Positions 50,256 to 63,509 of a stretch of 64,000 nt of DNA are shown piece after piece. Source of the DNA: Bradyrhizobium roseum (GTDB taxonomy: Bacteria; Pseudomonadota; Alphaproteobacteria; Rhizobiales; Xanthobacteraceae); NCBI RefSeq assembly GCF_030413175.1, contig NZ_CP129212.1:2914001-2978000 (forward strand), given 5' to 3'. The translations under genes were made by a program, and so were the position numbers. A model generated the notes under the pieces. It was not told the origin of the DNA. It saw nothing but the letters and a program-made list of their open reading frames with translations, and did no database searches. Every line of letters starts with the position of its first letter. The first letter of the stretch is position 1.

Positions 50256-50953
50256 GGGGAATCTCAGCCGGGGTGCGACATTTTGCACCCCGAATGGCAA
50301 AGAAAGGCTTAGCTGGAGGGGGCGTATCGGTGCGGATTCCGCCAGAATAGTGTTTCTGGTTGTATTATCCGGGTAAAAATAACCGATGGGGTGGCGCGAA
50401 GCTGCGAGTGTCATTATCTCAGCTACGCGCCGCGAATTCACTTCAGCGCTTTCCGGATTCTCGCCAAGCTCTGAATCCACTAGCGCCAAAGGCATTTCCA
50501 GCGATGTCGTTTCGCTTGACTTAGCTATCCACCGCTTATAGAAGACGCCCACTTAACGACAGGCGGTGAGCGACGCCAACGTCGGAACGGAACACCCTTC
50601 AAATCCTGTTTTGGACTGCGACGGGCACCAACCTCGACGAATGCCGCTCAAACGCTGTCGATATATTGCTAGGCAATGCCAGGACGATTTTAGTTCTCTT
50701 GAGCACGTCCTCTTGAGAGTGAACTCGGATGCATGACCTCGGAAGCGGGCCGGGCAGCGAAAGCTGATCGGTCTTCGATCGCGGTCCTCTGTGGCGTCGA
50801 AGCGCTTTCCGCTCAGCGATGAGTGGTTGGCGCGATTTCGTTTTGCGTGGAAGTTTTTTCGCGCAAGGCGGGCCGAACGGAACGGCTAGTTCCGAGAAGA
50901 ATTTGCGAAGGCCTTTTCAGAGGTTTCGCGCGAACTAAAGGGTGAAGGCTGAC
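50256..50953 (+). other. Long upstream region of the str operon
   Basis: 698 bases between the broken monooxygenase and rpsL. It holds the promoter-like element at 50516-50542 and a leader of ~400 bases with repeated CTCTTGAG motifs near 50697-50716 and partial inverted repeats. Nothing else coding is seen. Confidence 0.45.
50516..50542 (+). promoter_or_regulatory. Promoter candidate for rpsL-rpsG-fusA-tuf
   Basis: CTTGACT with TTGACT at 50516-50521 and TATAGA at 50537-50542 (15-base spacer; TAGAAG at 17 bases is an alternative -10). This gives a ~400-base leader before rpsL. Confidence 0.45.
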
Positions 50954-51325
50954 ATGCCGACGATCAACCAGCTGATCGCAAATCCGCGTGCGGTGCAGAA
51001 GTCACGCAAGAAGGTGCCGGCGCTGCAGCAGTCGCCGCAGAAGCGCGGTGTCTGTACGCGCGTCTACACCACGACGCCGAAGAAGCCGAACTCGGCGCTT
51101 CGTAAGGTCGCCAAGGTGCGTCTGACCAACGGCTTCGAAGTGATCGGCTACATCCCGGGTGAAGGCCATAACCTTCAGGAGCACTCGGTGGTCATGATCC
51201 GCGGCGGCCGCGTCAAGGACTTGCCCGGCGTTCGCTACCACATCCTCCGCGGCGTCCTCGATACCCAGGGCGTCAAGAACCGTAAGCAGCGTCGTTCGAA
51301 GTACGGCGCGAAGCGTCCGAAGTAA
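50954..51325 (+). CDS. rpsL: 30S ribosomal protein S12
   Basis: The 123-residue S12 starts [28 protein letters not shown] at ATG 50954; the GTG at 50942 is not needed. [18 protein letters not shown] and [29 protein letters not shown] carry the wild-type lysines whose change gives streptomycin resistance. S12 sits at the decoding centre. It leads the str operon. Confidence 0.98.
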   Translation: MPTINQLIANPRAVQKSRKKVPALQQSPQKRGVCTRVYTTTPKKPNSALRKVAKVRLTNGFEVIGYIPGEGHNLQEHSVVMIRGGRVKDLPGVRYHILRGVLDTQGVKNRKQRRSKYGAKRPK

Positions 51326-51811
<486 letters not shown>

Positions 51812-51840
51812 CGGCGAAACACGGATCTAAGGAACAGACA

Positions 51841-53913
<2,073 letters not shown>

Positions 53914-53953
53914 TTGTCGTTGGTTCAAAGCTAACGACTGAACGGAGAGTCAA

Positions 53954-55144
53954 ATGGCCAAAGCAAAGTTTGAACGTAATAAACCGCACTGCAACATCGG
54001 AACCATCGGTCACGTCGACCATGGCAAGACCTCGCTGACCGCAGCGATCACCAAGGTGCTGGCTGAAACCGGCGGTGCGACGTTCACGGCGTACGATCAG
54101 ATCGACAAGGCGCCCGAAGAAAAGGCGCGCGGCATCACGATCTCGACCGCCCACGTCGAGTACGAGACCCAGAACCGGCACTATGCCCACGTCGACTGCC
54201 CGGGCCACGCCGACTACGTGAAGAACATGATCACCGGCGCAGCCCAGATGGATGGCGCGATCCTGGTGGTATCGGCCGCAGACGGTCCGATGCCGCAGAC
54301 CCGCGAGCACATCCTGCTCGCCCGTCAGGTCGGCGTTCCCGCGCTGGTCGTGTTCCTGAACAAGTGCGACATGGTCGACGATCCGGAACTGCTCGAGCTC
54401 GTCGAGATGGAAGTTCGCGAGCTGCTGTCGAAGTATGATTTCCCCGGCGACGATATTCCGATCATCAAGGGCTCGGCGCTGGCCGCCCTCGAAGACAAGG
54501 ACAAGGCGCTCGGTCATGACGCCATCCTCGAGCTGATGAAGAACGTCGATTCCTACATTCCGCAGCCGGAGCGTCCGATCGACCAGCCGTTCCTGATGCC
54601 GGTCGAAGACGTGTTCTCGATCTCGGGCCGCGGCACCGTCGTCACGGGCCGTGTCGAGCGCGGCATCGTCAAGGTCGGCGAGGAAATCGAAATCGTCGGC
54701 CTGCGCGCCACGCAGAAGACCATCGTCACGGGCGTCGAAATGTTCCGCAAGCTGCTCGATCAGGGCCAGGCTGGCGACAACATCGGTGCGCTGCTCCGCG
54801 GCACCAAGCGCGAGGAAGTCGAGCGTGGCCAGGTGCTGTGCAAGCCGGGTTCGGTCAAGCCGCACACCAAGTTCAAGGCTGAGGCCTACATCCTGACCAA
54901 GGAGGAGGGCGGTCGTCACACCCCGTTCTTCACCAACTACCGGCCCCAGTTCTACTTCCGCACCACCGACGTGACCGGTGTCGTGCATCTGCCCGAAGGC
55001 ACCGAAATGGTGATGCCGGGCGACAACATCGCGATGGAAGTGCACCTGATCGTGCCGATCGCGATGGAAGAAAAGCTGCGCTTCGCCATCCGCGAAGGCG
55101 GCCGCACCGTCGGCGCCGGCGTCGTCGCCTCGATTATCGAATAA
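53954..55144 (+). CDS. tuf: Elongation factor Tu
   Basis: The 396-residue protein has [16 protein letters not shown] and NKCD GTPase motifs and the second and third domains, ending [11 protein letters not shown]. It delivers aminoacyl-tRNA to the ribosome. GGAGAG precedes ATG 53954. Only one tuf copy lies in this window; a second elsewhere would be usual in many proteobacteria. A repeat-type hairpin separates it from rpsJ. Confidence 0.98.
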   Translation: MAKAKFERNKPHCNIGTIGHVDHGKTSLTAAITKVLAETGGATFTAYDQIDKAPEEKARGITISTAHVEYETQNRHYAHVDCPGHADYVKNMITGAAQMDGAILVVSAADGPMPQTREHILLARQVGVPALVVFLNKCDMVDDPELLELVEMEVRELLSKYDFPGDDIPIIKGSALAALEDKDKALGHDAILELMKNVDSYIPQPERPIDQPFLMPVEDVFSISGRGTVVTGRVERGIVKVGEEIEIVGLRATQKTIVTGVEMFRKLLDQGQAGDNIGALLRGTKREEVERGQVLCKPGSVKPHTKFKAEAYILTKEEGGRHTPFFTNYRPQFYFRTTDVTGVVHLPEGTEMVMPGDNIAMEVHLIVPIAMEEKLRFAIREGGRTVGAGVVASIIE

Positions 55145-55164
55145 GCGAACAGGGAATGGCGAGT

Positions 55165-55196
55165 AGCGAGTGGATCATATCCATTCGCTATTCGCT
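55165..55196. repeat. Imperfect hairpin between tuf and rpsJ
   Basis: AGCGAGTGGA (55165-55174) can pair with TCCATTCGCT (55180-55189) and the pairing extends outward as GTAGCGA/TATTCGCT-type repeats with G-T wobbles. AGCGA-type units repeat on both sides. A repeat element or a partial stop between the two operons. Confidence 0.45.
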
Positions 55197-55238
55197 GCTC
55201 ACCAATCGCCCTAAAGCGACAAAGAAAGACAAACGGCA

Positions 55239-55547
55239 ATGAACGGCCAAAATATTCGCATACGTCTCAAGGCGTTCGACCATCGTATCCTCGATACGTC
55301 GACCCGCGAGATCGTGAACACGGCGAAACGCACCGGTGCCCAGGTTCGCGGACCCATTCCGCTTCCCACCCGCATCGAGAAGTTCACCGTCAACCGTTCG
55401 CCTCACGTCGACAAGAAGAGCCGCGAGCAGTTCGAGATGCGCACCCACAAGCGCCTCCTCGACATCGTCGATCCGACCCCGCAGACCGTCGATGCTCTCA
55501 TGAAGCTCGACCTGGCCGCCGGTGTCGACGTCGAGATCAAGCTCTAA
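55239..55547 (+). CDS. rpsJ: 30S ribosomal protein S10
   Basis: The 102-residue S10 starts [72 protein letters not shown]. Besides being part of the small subunit, S10 (NusE) joins the transcription antitermination complex and binds NusG. It opens the S10 operon; a small GTCCGC/GCGGAC hairpin separates it from rplC. Confidence 0.98.
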
Positions 55548-55560
55548 GATTTTCAGGATC

Positions 55561-55577
55561 GTCCGCAGTCAGCGGAC
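55561..55577 (+). promoter_or_regulatory. Small hairpin in the rpsJ-rplC gap
   Basis: GTCCGC (55561-55566) pairs with GCGGAC (55572-55577) around AGTCA, 22 bases before the rplC start. It may protect or regulate the transcript; L4-type autoregulation is known for this operon in other bacteria but is not shown here. Confidence 0.35.
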
Positions 55578-55599
55578 AGAAAGAACAGGAAGCACGCCG

Positions 55600-56319
55600 A
55601 TGCGCTCCGGAGTGATCGCACAAAAGGTCGGGATGACGCGGGTCTTTACGGAGGCCGGCGAACATATCCCTGTGACCGTGCTGAAGCTGGGCAATTGCCA
55701 GGTGCTGGGCCACCGCACGACCGAGAAGAACGGTTACGTTGCGCTGCAGCTCGGTTCGGGCACCCGCAAGACCGTCTATCTGCCGAAGGCGGAGCGCGGC
55801 CAGTTCGCGGTCGCCAAGGTCGAGCCCAAACGGAAGGTCACCGAGTTCCGCGTGTCGGAGGACGCGCTGATCCCGGTTGGCGCCGAGATTCAGGCGGACC
55901 ATTTCGTGGTCGGCCAGTTCGTCGACGTCACCGGCACCTCGGTCGGTAAGGGTTTTGCCGGCGGCATGAAGCGCTGGAATTTCGGCGGCCTGCGCGCCAC
56001 CCACGGCGTGTCGGTCTCGCATCGTTCGATCGGTTCGACCGGCGGACGTCAGGATCCCGGCAAGACCTTCAAGAACAAGAAGATGCCCGGTCACATGGGT
56101 GTCGATCGCATCACCACGCTCAATCTGCGTGTGGTGCAGACCGACGTCGAACGCGGCCTGATCCTCGTCGAAGGCGCCGTTCCCGGCTCCAAGGGCGGCT
56201 GGATCTCGGTGCGCGACGCCGTCAAGAAGCCGCTGCCGAAGGAAGCTCCGAAGCCCGGCAAGTTCAAGGTTGCCGGCGGCGAGCAAGCTCAGGCTGCGGC
56301 CGAGCAGGAGGGCGCGTGA
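55600..56319 (+). CDS. rplC: 50S ribosomal protein L3
   Basis: The 239-residue protein starts [33 protein letters not shown] at ATG 55600, with CAGGAAG upstream; the open frame extends 26 codons further but without a suitable start. [38 protein letters not shown] is the L3 signature. The C-terminal tail is Ala/Gln-rich. L3 nucleates 50S assembly near the peptidyl-transferase centre. Confidence 0.97.
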   Translation: MRSGVIAQKVGMTRVFTEAGEHIPVTVLKLGNCQVLGHRTTEKNGYVALQLGSGTRKTVYLPKAERGQFAVAKVEPKRKVTEFRVSEDALIPVGAEIQADHFVVGQFVDVTGTSVGKGFAGGMKRWNFGGLRATHGVSVSHRSIGSTGGRQDPGKTFKNKKMPGHMGVDRITTLNLRVVQTDVERGLILVEGAVPGSKGGWISVRDAVKKPLPKEAPKPGKFKVAGGEQAQAAAEQEGA

Positions 56320-56320
56320 G

Positions 56321-56941
56321 ATGGAACTGAAAGTCACGACCCTTGAAGGCAAGGAAGCCGGTTCGGTCCAGCTCTCGGACGCGATCTTCGGTCTCGAGCC
56401 GCGTAGCGACATCATCCAGCGTTGCGTGCAATGGCAGCTCAACAAGCGCCAGGCCGGAACGCACAAGGCCAAGGGCCGCGCCGAGATCTGGCGCACCGGC
56501 AAGAAGATGTACAAGCAGAAGGGCACCGGCGGCGCCCGTCACGGCTCGGCCCGCGTGCCGCAGTTCCGCGGCGGTGGCCGTGCGTTCGGTCCGGTCGTTC
56601 GTTCTCACGAGACCGACCTGCCGAAGAAGGTGCGCGCGCTGGCGCTCAAGCATGCGCTGTCGGCGAAGGCCAAGGACGGCGGTCTGATCGTGATCGACAA
56701 TGCGAACCTTGAGGCTGCGAAGACCAAGGCGCTGGTCGGTCATTTTTCGGGTCTCGGCCTGACCAATGCGCTGATCATCGACGGCGCCGAGCTGCACAAC
56801 GGTTTCGCCATCGCTGCGCGCAACATTCCGAATATCGACGTGCTGCCGATCCAGGGCATCAACGTCTACGACATTCTGCGTCGTCATAAGCTCGTGTTGA
56901 CGAAGGCGGCAGTCGATGCGCTGGAGGCGCGCTTCAAATGA
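56321..56941 (+). CDS. rplD: 50S ribosomal protein L4
   Basis: The 206-residue L4 starts [28 protein letters not shown] at ATG 56321, one base after the L3 stop. The extended tunnel loop includes [31 protein letters not shown]4 lines the exit tunnel and in many bacteria represses the S10 operon. It overlaps rplW by four bases (ATGA). Confidence 0.97.
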   Translation: MELKVTTLEGKEAGSVQLSDAIFGLEPRSDIIQRCVQWQLNKRQAGTHKAKGRAEIWRTGKKMYKQKGTGGARHGSARVPQFRGGGRAFGPVVRSHETDLPKKVRALALKHALSAKAKDGGLIVIDNANLEAAKTKALVGHFSGLGLTNALIIDGAELHNGFAIAARNIPNIDVLPIQGINVYDILRRHKLVLTKAAVDALEARFK

Positions 56942-57237
56942 AGAATATCGATCCGCGCCATTACGATATCATCGTGGCTCCTGTCGTCACCGAAAAGGCG
57001 ACGGTAGCGTCCGAGCACAACAAGGTCGTGTTCAGGGTCGCAGCCAAGGCGACCAAGCCGCAGATCAAGGAAGCCGTCGAAAAGCTGTTCGACGTCAAGG
57101 TGAAGCGCGTCAACACGCTGGTCCGCAAGGGCAAGACCAAGGTGTTCCGCGGCAATTTCGGTTCGCAGTCGGACGTCAAGCGGGCGGTCGTGACCCTCGA
57201 AGAGGGCCACCGCATCGACGTCACCACCGGACTATAA
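56938..57237 (+). CDS. rplW: 50S ribosomal protein L23
   Basis: The 99-residue L23 ([68 protein letters not shown]) lies at the tunnel exit and docks trigger factor and SRP. ATG 56938 overlaps the rplD stop, and rplB follows after 12 bases. Confidence 0.97.
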   Translation: MKNIDPRHYDIIVAPVVTEKATVASEHNKVVFRVAAKATKPQIKEAVEKLFDVKVKRVNTLVRKGKTKVFRGNFGSQSDVKRAVVTLEEGHRIDVTTGL

Positions 57238-57249
57238 GGCGACACAGCG

Positions 57250-58083
57250 ATGGCATTGAAAACCTACAATCCGACGACGCCGGGCCAGCGCCAGCTGGTG
57301 ATGGTCGACCGTTCGGCGCTCTACAAGGGCAAGCCTGTCAAGGCGCTGACCGAGGGCAAGCTCGGCAATGGCGGTCGTAACAACACCGGCCGCATCACCG
57401 TACGTTTCCGCGGCGGCGGCCACAAGAAGTCGTACCGCCTGGTCGATTTCAAGCGCAACAAGGCCGACGTTCCCGCGGTCGTCGAGCGGCTGGAATACGA
57501 TCCGAACCGCACCGCGTTCATCGCGCTGATCAAGTATCAGGACGGCGAGCAGGCCTATATCCTGGCGCCGCAGCGTCTGGCCGTGGGCGACACCGTGGTC
57601 GCCGGCAACTATGTCGACGTGAAGCCCGGCAATGTCATGCCGCTCGGCAACATGCCGGTCGGCACCATCATCCACAATATCGAGATGAAGATCGGGAAGG
57701 GCGGCCAGATCGCACGTTCGGCCGGCACCTACGCCCAGATCGTCGGTCGCGACCAGGACTACGTCATCCTGCGTCTGAACTCGGGCGAACAGCGCCTGGT
57801 ACACGGCCGCTGCCGCGGCACCATCGGCGCGGTGTCGAACCCCGACCACATGAACATCTCGATCGGCAAGGCCGGCCGTACCCGCTGGCTCGGCTGGCGC
57901 CCGCACAACCGTGGCGTCGTCATGAACCCGATCGACCATCCGCACGGCGGCGGCGAAGGCCGCACCTCGGGCGGCCGCCACCCGGTTACCCCGTGGGGCA
58001 AGCCGACCAAGGGCAAGAAGACCCGTTCGAACAAGTCGACCAATCGATTCATCCTCCTAAGCCGCCACAAGCGGAAGAAGTAA
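57250..58083 (+). CDS. rplB: 50S ribosomal protein L2
   Basis: The 277-residue L2 starts [39 protein letters not shown] and holds [20 protein letters not shown], plus the His-containing [38 protein letters not shown] segment needed for peptidyl-transferase activity. Normal length and position in the S10 operon. Confidence 0.98.
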   Translation: MALKTYNPTTPGQRQLVMVDRSALYKGKPVKALTEGKLGNGGRNNTGRITVRFRGGGHKKSYRLVDFKRNKADVPAVVERLEYDPNRTAFIALIKYQDGEQAYILAPQRLAVGDTVVAGNYVDVKPGNVMPLGNMPVGTIIHNIEMKIGKGGQIARSAGTYAQIVGRDQDYVILRLNSGEQRLVHGRCRGTIGAVSNPDHMNISIGKAGRTRWLGWRPHNRGVVMNPIDHPHGGGEGRTSGGRHPVTPWGKPTKGKKTRSNKSTNRFILLSRHKRKK

Positions 58084-58095
58084 GGAACGCCGGAC

Positions 58096-58374
58096 ATGGT
58101 ACGTTCAGTCTGGAAAGGCCCGTTCGTCGAAGCGTCTCTGCTCAAGAAGGCAGATGCGGCGCGCGCGTCCGGCCGTCACGACGTCATCAAAATCTGGAGC
58201 CGCCGCTCGACCATCCTGCCGCAGTTCGTCGGCCTGGTCTTCGGCGTCTACAACGGCCAGAAGCACGTTCCGGTCTCGATCAACGAGGAAATGGTGGGTC
58301 ACAAGTTCGGCGAGTTCTCGCCGACCCGTACCTTCCATGGCCACTCTGGCGACAAGAAAGCCAAGAAGGCTTGA
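58096..58374 (+). CDS. rpsS: 30S ribosomal protein S19
   Basis: This 92-residue protein is S19 ([83 protein letters not shown]). It sits in the head of the small subunit by S13. AAGGAA lies before ATG 58096, and it lies 12 bases after rplB. Confidence 0.98.
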   Translation: MVRSVWKGPFVEASLLKKADAARASGRHDVIKIWSRRSTILPQFVGLVFGVYNGQKHVPVSINEEMVGHKFGEFSPTRTFHGHSGDKKAKKA

Positions 58375-58384
58375 GGAATAGACG

Positions 58385-58771
58385 ATGAGCAAACCAAAGC
58401 GCGAACGTAGCCTCGAGGACAACGAGGCCAAGGCGGTTGCCCGGATGCTGCGCGTCAGCCCGCAGAAGCTCAATCTTGTCGCGCAGCTGATCCGCGGCCG
58501 GAAGGCTTCGGCTGCGCTCGCCGACCTGCAGTTCTCGCGCAAGCGGATCGCGGTCGACGTCAAGAAGTGCCTGGAGTCGGCGATCGCCAACGCCGAGAAC
58601 AACCATGACCTCGAGGTCGACGATCTCGTCGTCGCCGAGGCGCATGTCGGCAACGGCATCGTCATGAAGCGTTTTTCGCCGCGCGGCCGTGGTCGCTCGG
58701 GCCGTATCTACAAACCATTCGCGCACCTGACCATCGTGGTTCGTCAGGTCGCGGCCGAGGCAAGCGCTTAA
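58385..58771 (+). CDS. rplV: 50S ribosomal protein L22
   Basis: The 128-residue L22 ([73 protein letters not shown]) ends with the tunnel hairpin [29 protein letters not shown] precedes ATG 58385. Changes in the hairpin give macrolide resistance elsewhere; none is evident. Confidence 0.98.
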   Translation: MSKPKRERSLEDNEAKAVARMLRVSPQKLNLVAQLIRGRKASAALADLQFSRKRIAVDVKKCLESAIANAENNHDLEVDDLVVAEAHVGNGIVMKRFSPRGRGRSGRIYKPFAHLTIVVRQVAAEASA

Positions 58772-58790
58772 AGCGGCGCAGGAGATAACG

Positions 58791-59498
<708 letters not shown>

Positions 59499-59510
59499 GA
59501 ATTATTGTTT

Positions 59511-59536
59511 GAGCATGGTCCTTTGGAATCATGCTC
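59511..59536. repeat. GAGCATG/CATGCTC hairpin between rpsC and rplP
   Basis: GAGCATG (59511-59517) pairs with CATGCTC (59530-59536). The TTTGAGCATG...CATGCTCTAGAG frame resembles a repeat that I recall as frequent in Rhizobiales genomes (recollection), here shortened. Confidence 0.45.
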
Positions 59537-59562
59537 TAGAGAAGGTTTGAGGGCTTAAAGCC

Positions 59563-59976
59563 ATGATGCAACCAAAGAAGACGAAGTTCCGGAAGGCGCA
59601 TAAAGGCCGTATCCACGGCGTTGCGACTTCGGGTGCGACGTTGTCGTTCGGTCAATTCGGCCTGAAGGCGATGGCGCCCGAGCGCATCACCGCCCGTCAG
59701 ATCGAAGCCGCACGCCGCGCGCTGACCCGTCACATGAAGCGCGCCGGCCGGGTCTGGATCCGCGTGTTCCCGGACCTGCCGGTGTCGAAGAAACCGGCCG
59801 AAGTCCGCATGGGCTCCGGCAAGGGTACGCCTGAATTGTGGGTGGCGCGGGTCAAGCCGGGCCGCGTGATTTTCGAGATCGACGGCGTCACGGTGCAGAC
59901 CGCCAAGGAGGCGCTCTCGCTCGCCGCCGCCAAGCTGCCGATCAAGACGCGCTTCGTCGCGCGCATTGCGGAGTAA
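59563..59976 (+). CDS. rplP: 50S ribosomal protein L16
   Basis: The 137-residue L16 starts [101 protein letters not shown]. It helps place A-site tRNA. Start is ATG 59563 (59566 possible). Confidence 0.97.
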   Translation: MMQPKKTKFRKAHKGRIHGVATSGATLSFGQFGLKAMAPERITARQIEAARRALTRHMKRAGRVWIRVFPDLPVSKKPAEVRMGSGKGTPELWVARVKPGRVIFEIDGVTVQTAKEALSLAAAKLPIKTRFVARIAE

Positions 59977-59981
59977 CCGTC

Positions 59982-60188
59982 ATGGCCCAGATGAAAGTCG
60001 AAGACATCCGCGCGATGAGCGAAGACCAGAGGGAGGACGCCGTCCTCAATCTGAAGAAGGAACGCTTCAACCTGCGTTTCCAGCGCGCCACCGGGCAGCT
60101 GGAGAACACTTCGCGGCTGCGTGAAGCCCGCCGCGACATCGCCCGCATCAAGACCATCGCCGCGCAGACGCGCGCGAAGAAGAAGTAA
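59982..60188 (+). CDS. rpmC: 50S ribosomal protein L29
   Basis: The 68-residue L29 ([62 protein letters not shown]) is a two-helix protein at the tunnel exit. It starts five bases after the L16 stop; a longer upstream frame is only the shifted reading of rplP. Confidence 0.96.
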   Translation: MAQMKVEDIRAMSEDQREDAVLNLKKERFNLRFQRATGQLENTSRLREARRDIARIKTIAAQTRAKKK

Positions 60189-60198
60189 GAGGCCGCAT

Positions 60199-60447
60199 AT
60201 GCCGAAACGTACCCTTCAGGGCGTGGTCGTGAGCGACAAGCAAGCCAAGACGGTGGTTGTGCGCGTCGATCGCCGCTTCACCCATCCGATCTACAAGAAG
60301 ACGATCCGCCGCTCCAAGAACTACCACGCGCACGACGAGGACAATCAGTTCAAACCGGGCGACATGGTGTGGATCGAGGAGAGCAAGCCGATCTCCAAGC
60401 TGAAGCGCTGGACAGTGGTCCGGGGCGAACAGAAGAAAACCGCCTGA
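60199..60447 (+). CDS. rpsQ: 30S ribosomal protein S17
   Basis: The 82-residue S17 ([74 protein letters not shown]) is an OB-fold primary rRNA binder. GAGG lies before ATG 60199. An 85-base gap then separates the S10-type block from rplN. Confidence 0.97.
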
Positions 60448-60532
60448 GTTCGTTCGGCCCAGGCCGGACGATCAATCGGGAAAAATTTTAGGCGCTAATT
60501 CGAGCGCATCAGAAAGAGGACGAGGTGCATCA

Positions 60533-60901
60533 ATGATTCAGATGCAGACCAACCTCGACGTGGCCGATAATTCAGGCGCACGCCGTGTCATGTGCATCAA
60601 GGTGCTGGGGGGATCCAAGCGCCGTTATGCCACCGTGGGCGACGTTATCGTCGTGTCGATCAAGGAAGCGATTCCGCGCGGCAAGGTGAAGAAGGGCGAC
60701 GTGATGAAGGCCGTCGTGGTGCGGGTCCGCAAGGACATCCGCCGCGCCGACGGTTCGGTCATCCGCTTCGACCGCAACGCCGCCGTGCTGATCAACAATC
60801 AGTCGGAGCCGGTCGGCACCCGTATCTTCGGGCCGGTGCCGCGCGAGCTGCGCGCCAAGAACCACATGAAGATCATTTCGCTTGCGCCGGAGGTGCTGTG
60901 A
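60533..60901 (+). CDS. rplN: 50S ribosomal protein L14
   Basis: The 122-residue L14 ([64 protein letters not shown]) forms an intersubunit bridge and binds RsfS. It heads the spc-type block. Its stop overlaps the rplX ATG by one base. Confidence 0.98.
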
Positions 60902-61215
60902 TGGCTGCCAAGATCCGGAAAGGTGACAAGGTCATCGTGCTGAACGGTCGCGACAAGGGCCGCACCGGCGAGGTATTCGAGGTCCGCCCCGCCGAGAACA
61001 AGGCGCTGGTGCGCGGCATCAACATGGTGAAGCGTCACCAGAAGCAGACCCAGAACCAGGAGGGCGGCATCATCTCCAAGGAGTCGCCGATCCACCTGTC
61101 CAACGTCGCCTATGTCGGCAAGGACGGCAAGCCGACCCGCGTGGGCTTCAAGATTCAGGCCGATGGCAAGAAGGTACGCATTGCCAAGAGCTCGGGAGCA
61201 GAGATCGATGGCTGA
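60901..61215 (+). CDS. rplX: 50S ribosomal protein L24
   Basis: The 104-residue L24 ([73 protein letters not shown]) has the KOW motif and starts large-subunit assembly. It overlaps rplN by one base and rplE by eight, which implies coupled translation. Confidence 0.97.
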   Translation: MAAKIRKGDKVIVLNGRDKGRTGEVFEVRPAENKALVRGINMVKRHQKQTQNQEGGIISKESPIHLSNVAYVGKDGKPTRVGFKIQADGKKVRIAKSSGAEIDG

Positions 61216-61765
61216 TACCGCTTACACGCCGCGCCTGCGCGCGCAGTTCGACAAGGAAATCCGCGGCAAGCTGACCGAGCAGTTCGGCTATGCCAACGTC
61301 ATGCAGGTGCCGCGCCTGGACAAGATTGTGCTCAACATGGGCGTTGGCGATGCCGTCAACGACAGGAAGAAGGCCGAGACCGCGGCTGGCGAACTGACGC
61401 AGATCGCCGGCCAGAAGGCGATCGTGACCTATTCGCGTGTCGCGATCGCGACCTTCAAGCTGCGCGAGAACCAGCCGATCGGCTGCAAGGTCACGCTGCG
61501 CAAGGCCAAGATGTACGAGTTCATCGACCGCCTGGTGAACGTGGCGCTGCCGCGCGTGCGCGACTTCCGCGGCCTCAACCCGAAGAGCTTCGACGGCCGC
61601 GGCAACTATTCGCTCGGCATCAAGGAGCACATCATTTTCCCCGAAATCGATTTCGACAAGGTTTCGGAAGCCCGCGGCATGGACATCACGGTCTGCACCA
61701 CGGCCAAGACCGACGACGAGGCGCGCGCCTTGTTGACCGCATTCAATTTCCCGTTCCGGCAGTGA
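61208..61765 (+). CDS. rplE: 50S ribosomal protein L5
   Basis: The 185-residue L5 starts [54 protein letters not shown] at ATG 61208, within the end of rplX, and holds [34 protein letters not shown]5 binds 5S rRNA and contacts P-site tRNA. Confidence 0.98.
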   Translation: MADTAYTPRLRAQFDKEIRGKLTEQFGYANVMQVPRLDKIVLNMGVGDAVNDRKKAETAAGELTQIAGQKAIVTYSRVAIATFKLRENQPIGCKVTLRKAKMYEFIDRLVNVALPRVRDFRGLNPKSFDGRGNYSLGIKEHIIFPEIDFDKVSEARGMDITVCTTAKTDDEARALLTAFNFPFRQ

Positions 61766-61811
61766 GACGCAGCTAGAAGCCTCTCAAACGCGGAAACCCA
61801 GGAGCCAAAGC

Positions 61812-62117
61812 ATGGCAAAGAAGAGTTCGATCGAGAAGAACAACCGGCGCAAGCGGATGACGAAGAACGCCGCCCCGCAGCGTGCGAAGCTGAAGGCGAT
61901 CATCGCCGACAAGACCCGGCCGATGGAAGAGCGCTTCGCGGCGACGCTGAAGCTCGCCCAGATGCCGCGCAATTCGTCGGCGACCCGGATTCGCAACCGT
62001 TGCGAATTGTCCGGCCGGCCGCGCTCGATCTACCGCAAGAACAAGCTGTCCCGCATCGCGCTGCGTGAACTCGGCTCCAAGGGCCTGGTTCCCGGGCTCG
62101 TGAAGTCGAGCTGGTAA
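61812..62117 (+). CDS. rpsN: 30S ribosomal protein S14
   Basis: The 101-residue S14 ([77 protein letters not shown]) is the long form without the zinc-binding cysteines, so it does not depend on zinc. CAGGAG lies before ATG 61812. Confidence 0.98.
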   Translation: MAKKSSIEKNNRRKRMTKNAAPQRAKLKAIIADKTRPMEERFAATLKLAQMPRNSSATRIRNRCELSGRPRSIYRKNKLSRIALRELGSKGLVPGLVKSSW

Positions 62118-62131
62118 GGAGGGTCGTCAAG

Positions 62132-62530
62132 ATGTCAACGCACGATCCGATCTCCGATCTCATCACCCGCATCCGCAACGCGCAGATGCGTTCGAAGTCC
62201 AAGGTCTCGACCCCAGGCTCCAAGATGCGCGCCAGCGTACTCGAAGTGCTGAAGTCGGAAGGCTACATCCGCGGTTACGCCAGCGTCGAACACGCGTCGG
62301 GCCGCAGCGAGCTTGAGATCGAGCTGAAATATTTCGACGGCGAGCCCGTCATTCGCGAGATCGAGCGGGTCTCCAAGCCGGGCCGTCGGGTTTACGCCTC
62401 GGTGAAGAACCTGCCGCGCGTGAACAATGGTCTCGGCATTTCGGTGTTGTCGACGCCGAAGGGAATCATGGCTGACCACGACGCGCGCGACGCGAATGTG
62501 GGCGGCGAAGTTCTCTTCACGGTGTTCTGA
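62132..62530 (+). CDS. rpsH: 30S ribosomal protein S8
   Basis: The 132-residue S8 ([50 protein letters not shown]; ends [33 protein letters not shown]) is a central-domain rRNA binder and the spc-operon repressor in other bacteria. A perfect AAGGAGG lies upstream of ATG 62132. Confidence 0.98.
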   Translation: MSTHDPISDLITRIRNAQMRSKSKVSTPGSKMRASVLEVLKSEGYIRGYASVEHASGRSELEIELKYFDGEPVIREIERVSKPGRRVYASVKNLPRVNNGLGISVLSTPKGIMADHDARDANVGGEVLFTVF

Positions 62531-62546
62531 GGAAGGATTCGAGAGC

Positions 62547-63080
62547 ATGTCACGTGTTGGCAAAAAGCCTGTGGCGATCCCGTCCGGTGTGACGGCGAGC
62601 GTCGAAGGGCAGACCGTCAAGGTGAAGGGGCCGAAGGGCCAGCTTCAGTTCATCGTGCACGACGACGTCGAAGTGAAGTTCGAGGGCGGCGAGGTCAAGG
62701 TCGCGCCGAAGTTCAAGACCAATCGCGCGCAGGCCATGTACGGCACCGCGCGCGCGCAGGTCGCAAACCTGGTCGAAGGCGTCACCAAGGGCTTCGAGAA
62801 GAAGCTCGAAATCACCGGCGTCGGCTACCGCGCCGCGATGCAGGGCAAGAACCTGCAGCTCGCGCTCGGCTACAGCCACGACGTCGTCTACGCGATCCCG
62901 GAAGGCATCACCATCGCGGTGCCGAAGCCGACCGAGATCACGATCACGGGCAACGATTCCCAGCGTGTCGGCCAGGTCGCCGCGGAAATCCGCGCCTACC
63001 GCCCGCCGGAGCCCTACAAGGGCAAGGGCGTGAAGTACGCCAACGAATTCATCTTCCGCAAGGAAGGCAAGAAGAAGTAA
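62547..63080 (+). CDS. rplF: 50S ribosomal protein L6
   Basis: The 177-residue L6 starts [45 protein letters not shown] at ATG 62547 and ends with [27 protein letters not shown]. It lies near the GTPase-associated centre. GAGGAAGG is upstream; a longer frame reading into rpsH is not used. Confidence 0.97.
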   Translation: MSRVGKKPVAIPSGVTASVEGQTVKVKGPKGQLQFIVHDDVEVKFEGGEVKVAPKFKTNRAQAMYGTARAQVANLVEGVTKGFEKKLEITGVGYRAAMQGKNLQLALGYSHDVVYAIPEGITIAVPKPTEITITGNDSQRVGQVAAEIRAYRPPEPYKGKGVKYANEFIFRKEGKKK

Positions 63081-63091
63081 CGGAGCCGGTC

Positions 63092-63451
63092 ATGTCACTC
63101 AAGGTCACGAATGCCCGGCGCAAGCAGCGCGTGCGCAACGCGCTGCGCCGGTCCGCCAATGGACGTCCGCGTCTGTCGGTGTTCCGCTCGTCGAAGCACA
63201 TCTACGCCCAGGTCATCGACGACCTGAAGGGCGAGACGCTGGCTTCCGCCTCGTCGCTGGAAAAGACCATGCGCGAGGCCGGCAACACCGGCGCCAACAT
63301 CGACGCGGCCAAGGCCGTCGGCAAGCTGCTGGCGGAACGCGCCGTGAAGAACGGCGTCAAGGAAGTGGTGTTCGACCGCGGCCAGTATCTGTACCACGGG
63401 CGCGTCAAGGCGCTCGCGGATGCGGCGCGCGAGAGCGGGCTCAGCTTCTAA
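63092..63451 (+). CDS. rplR: 50S ribosomal protein L18
   Basis: The 119-residue L18 ([58 protein letters not shown]; ends [28 protein letters not shown]) binds 5S rRNA. ACGGAG lies before ATG 63092. Confidence 0.98.
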   Translation: MSLKVTNARRKQRVRNALRRSANGRPRLSVFRSSKHIYAQVIDDLKGETLASASSLEKTMREAGNTGANIDAAKAVGKLLAERAVKNGVKEVVFDRGQYLYHGRVKALADAARESGLSF

Positions 63452-63509
63452 ACGGTTTTGGAAATTTACGAGGACAGGGGCTTAACTCCCCTAAAGATTG
63501 GAAAACACC

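Noticed and set aside
50954..51325. Possible streptomycin-resistance change in rpsL
   Set aside because: Both diagnostic lysine regions (TTPKKPNS and GGRVKDLPG) are wild type.
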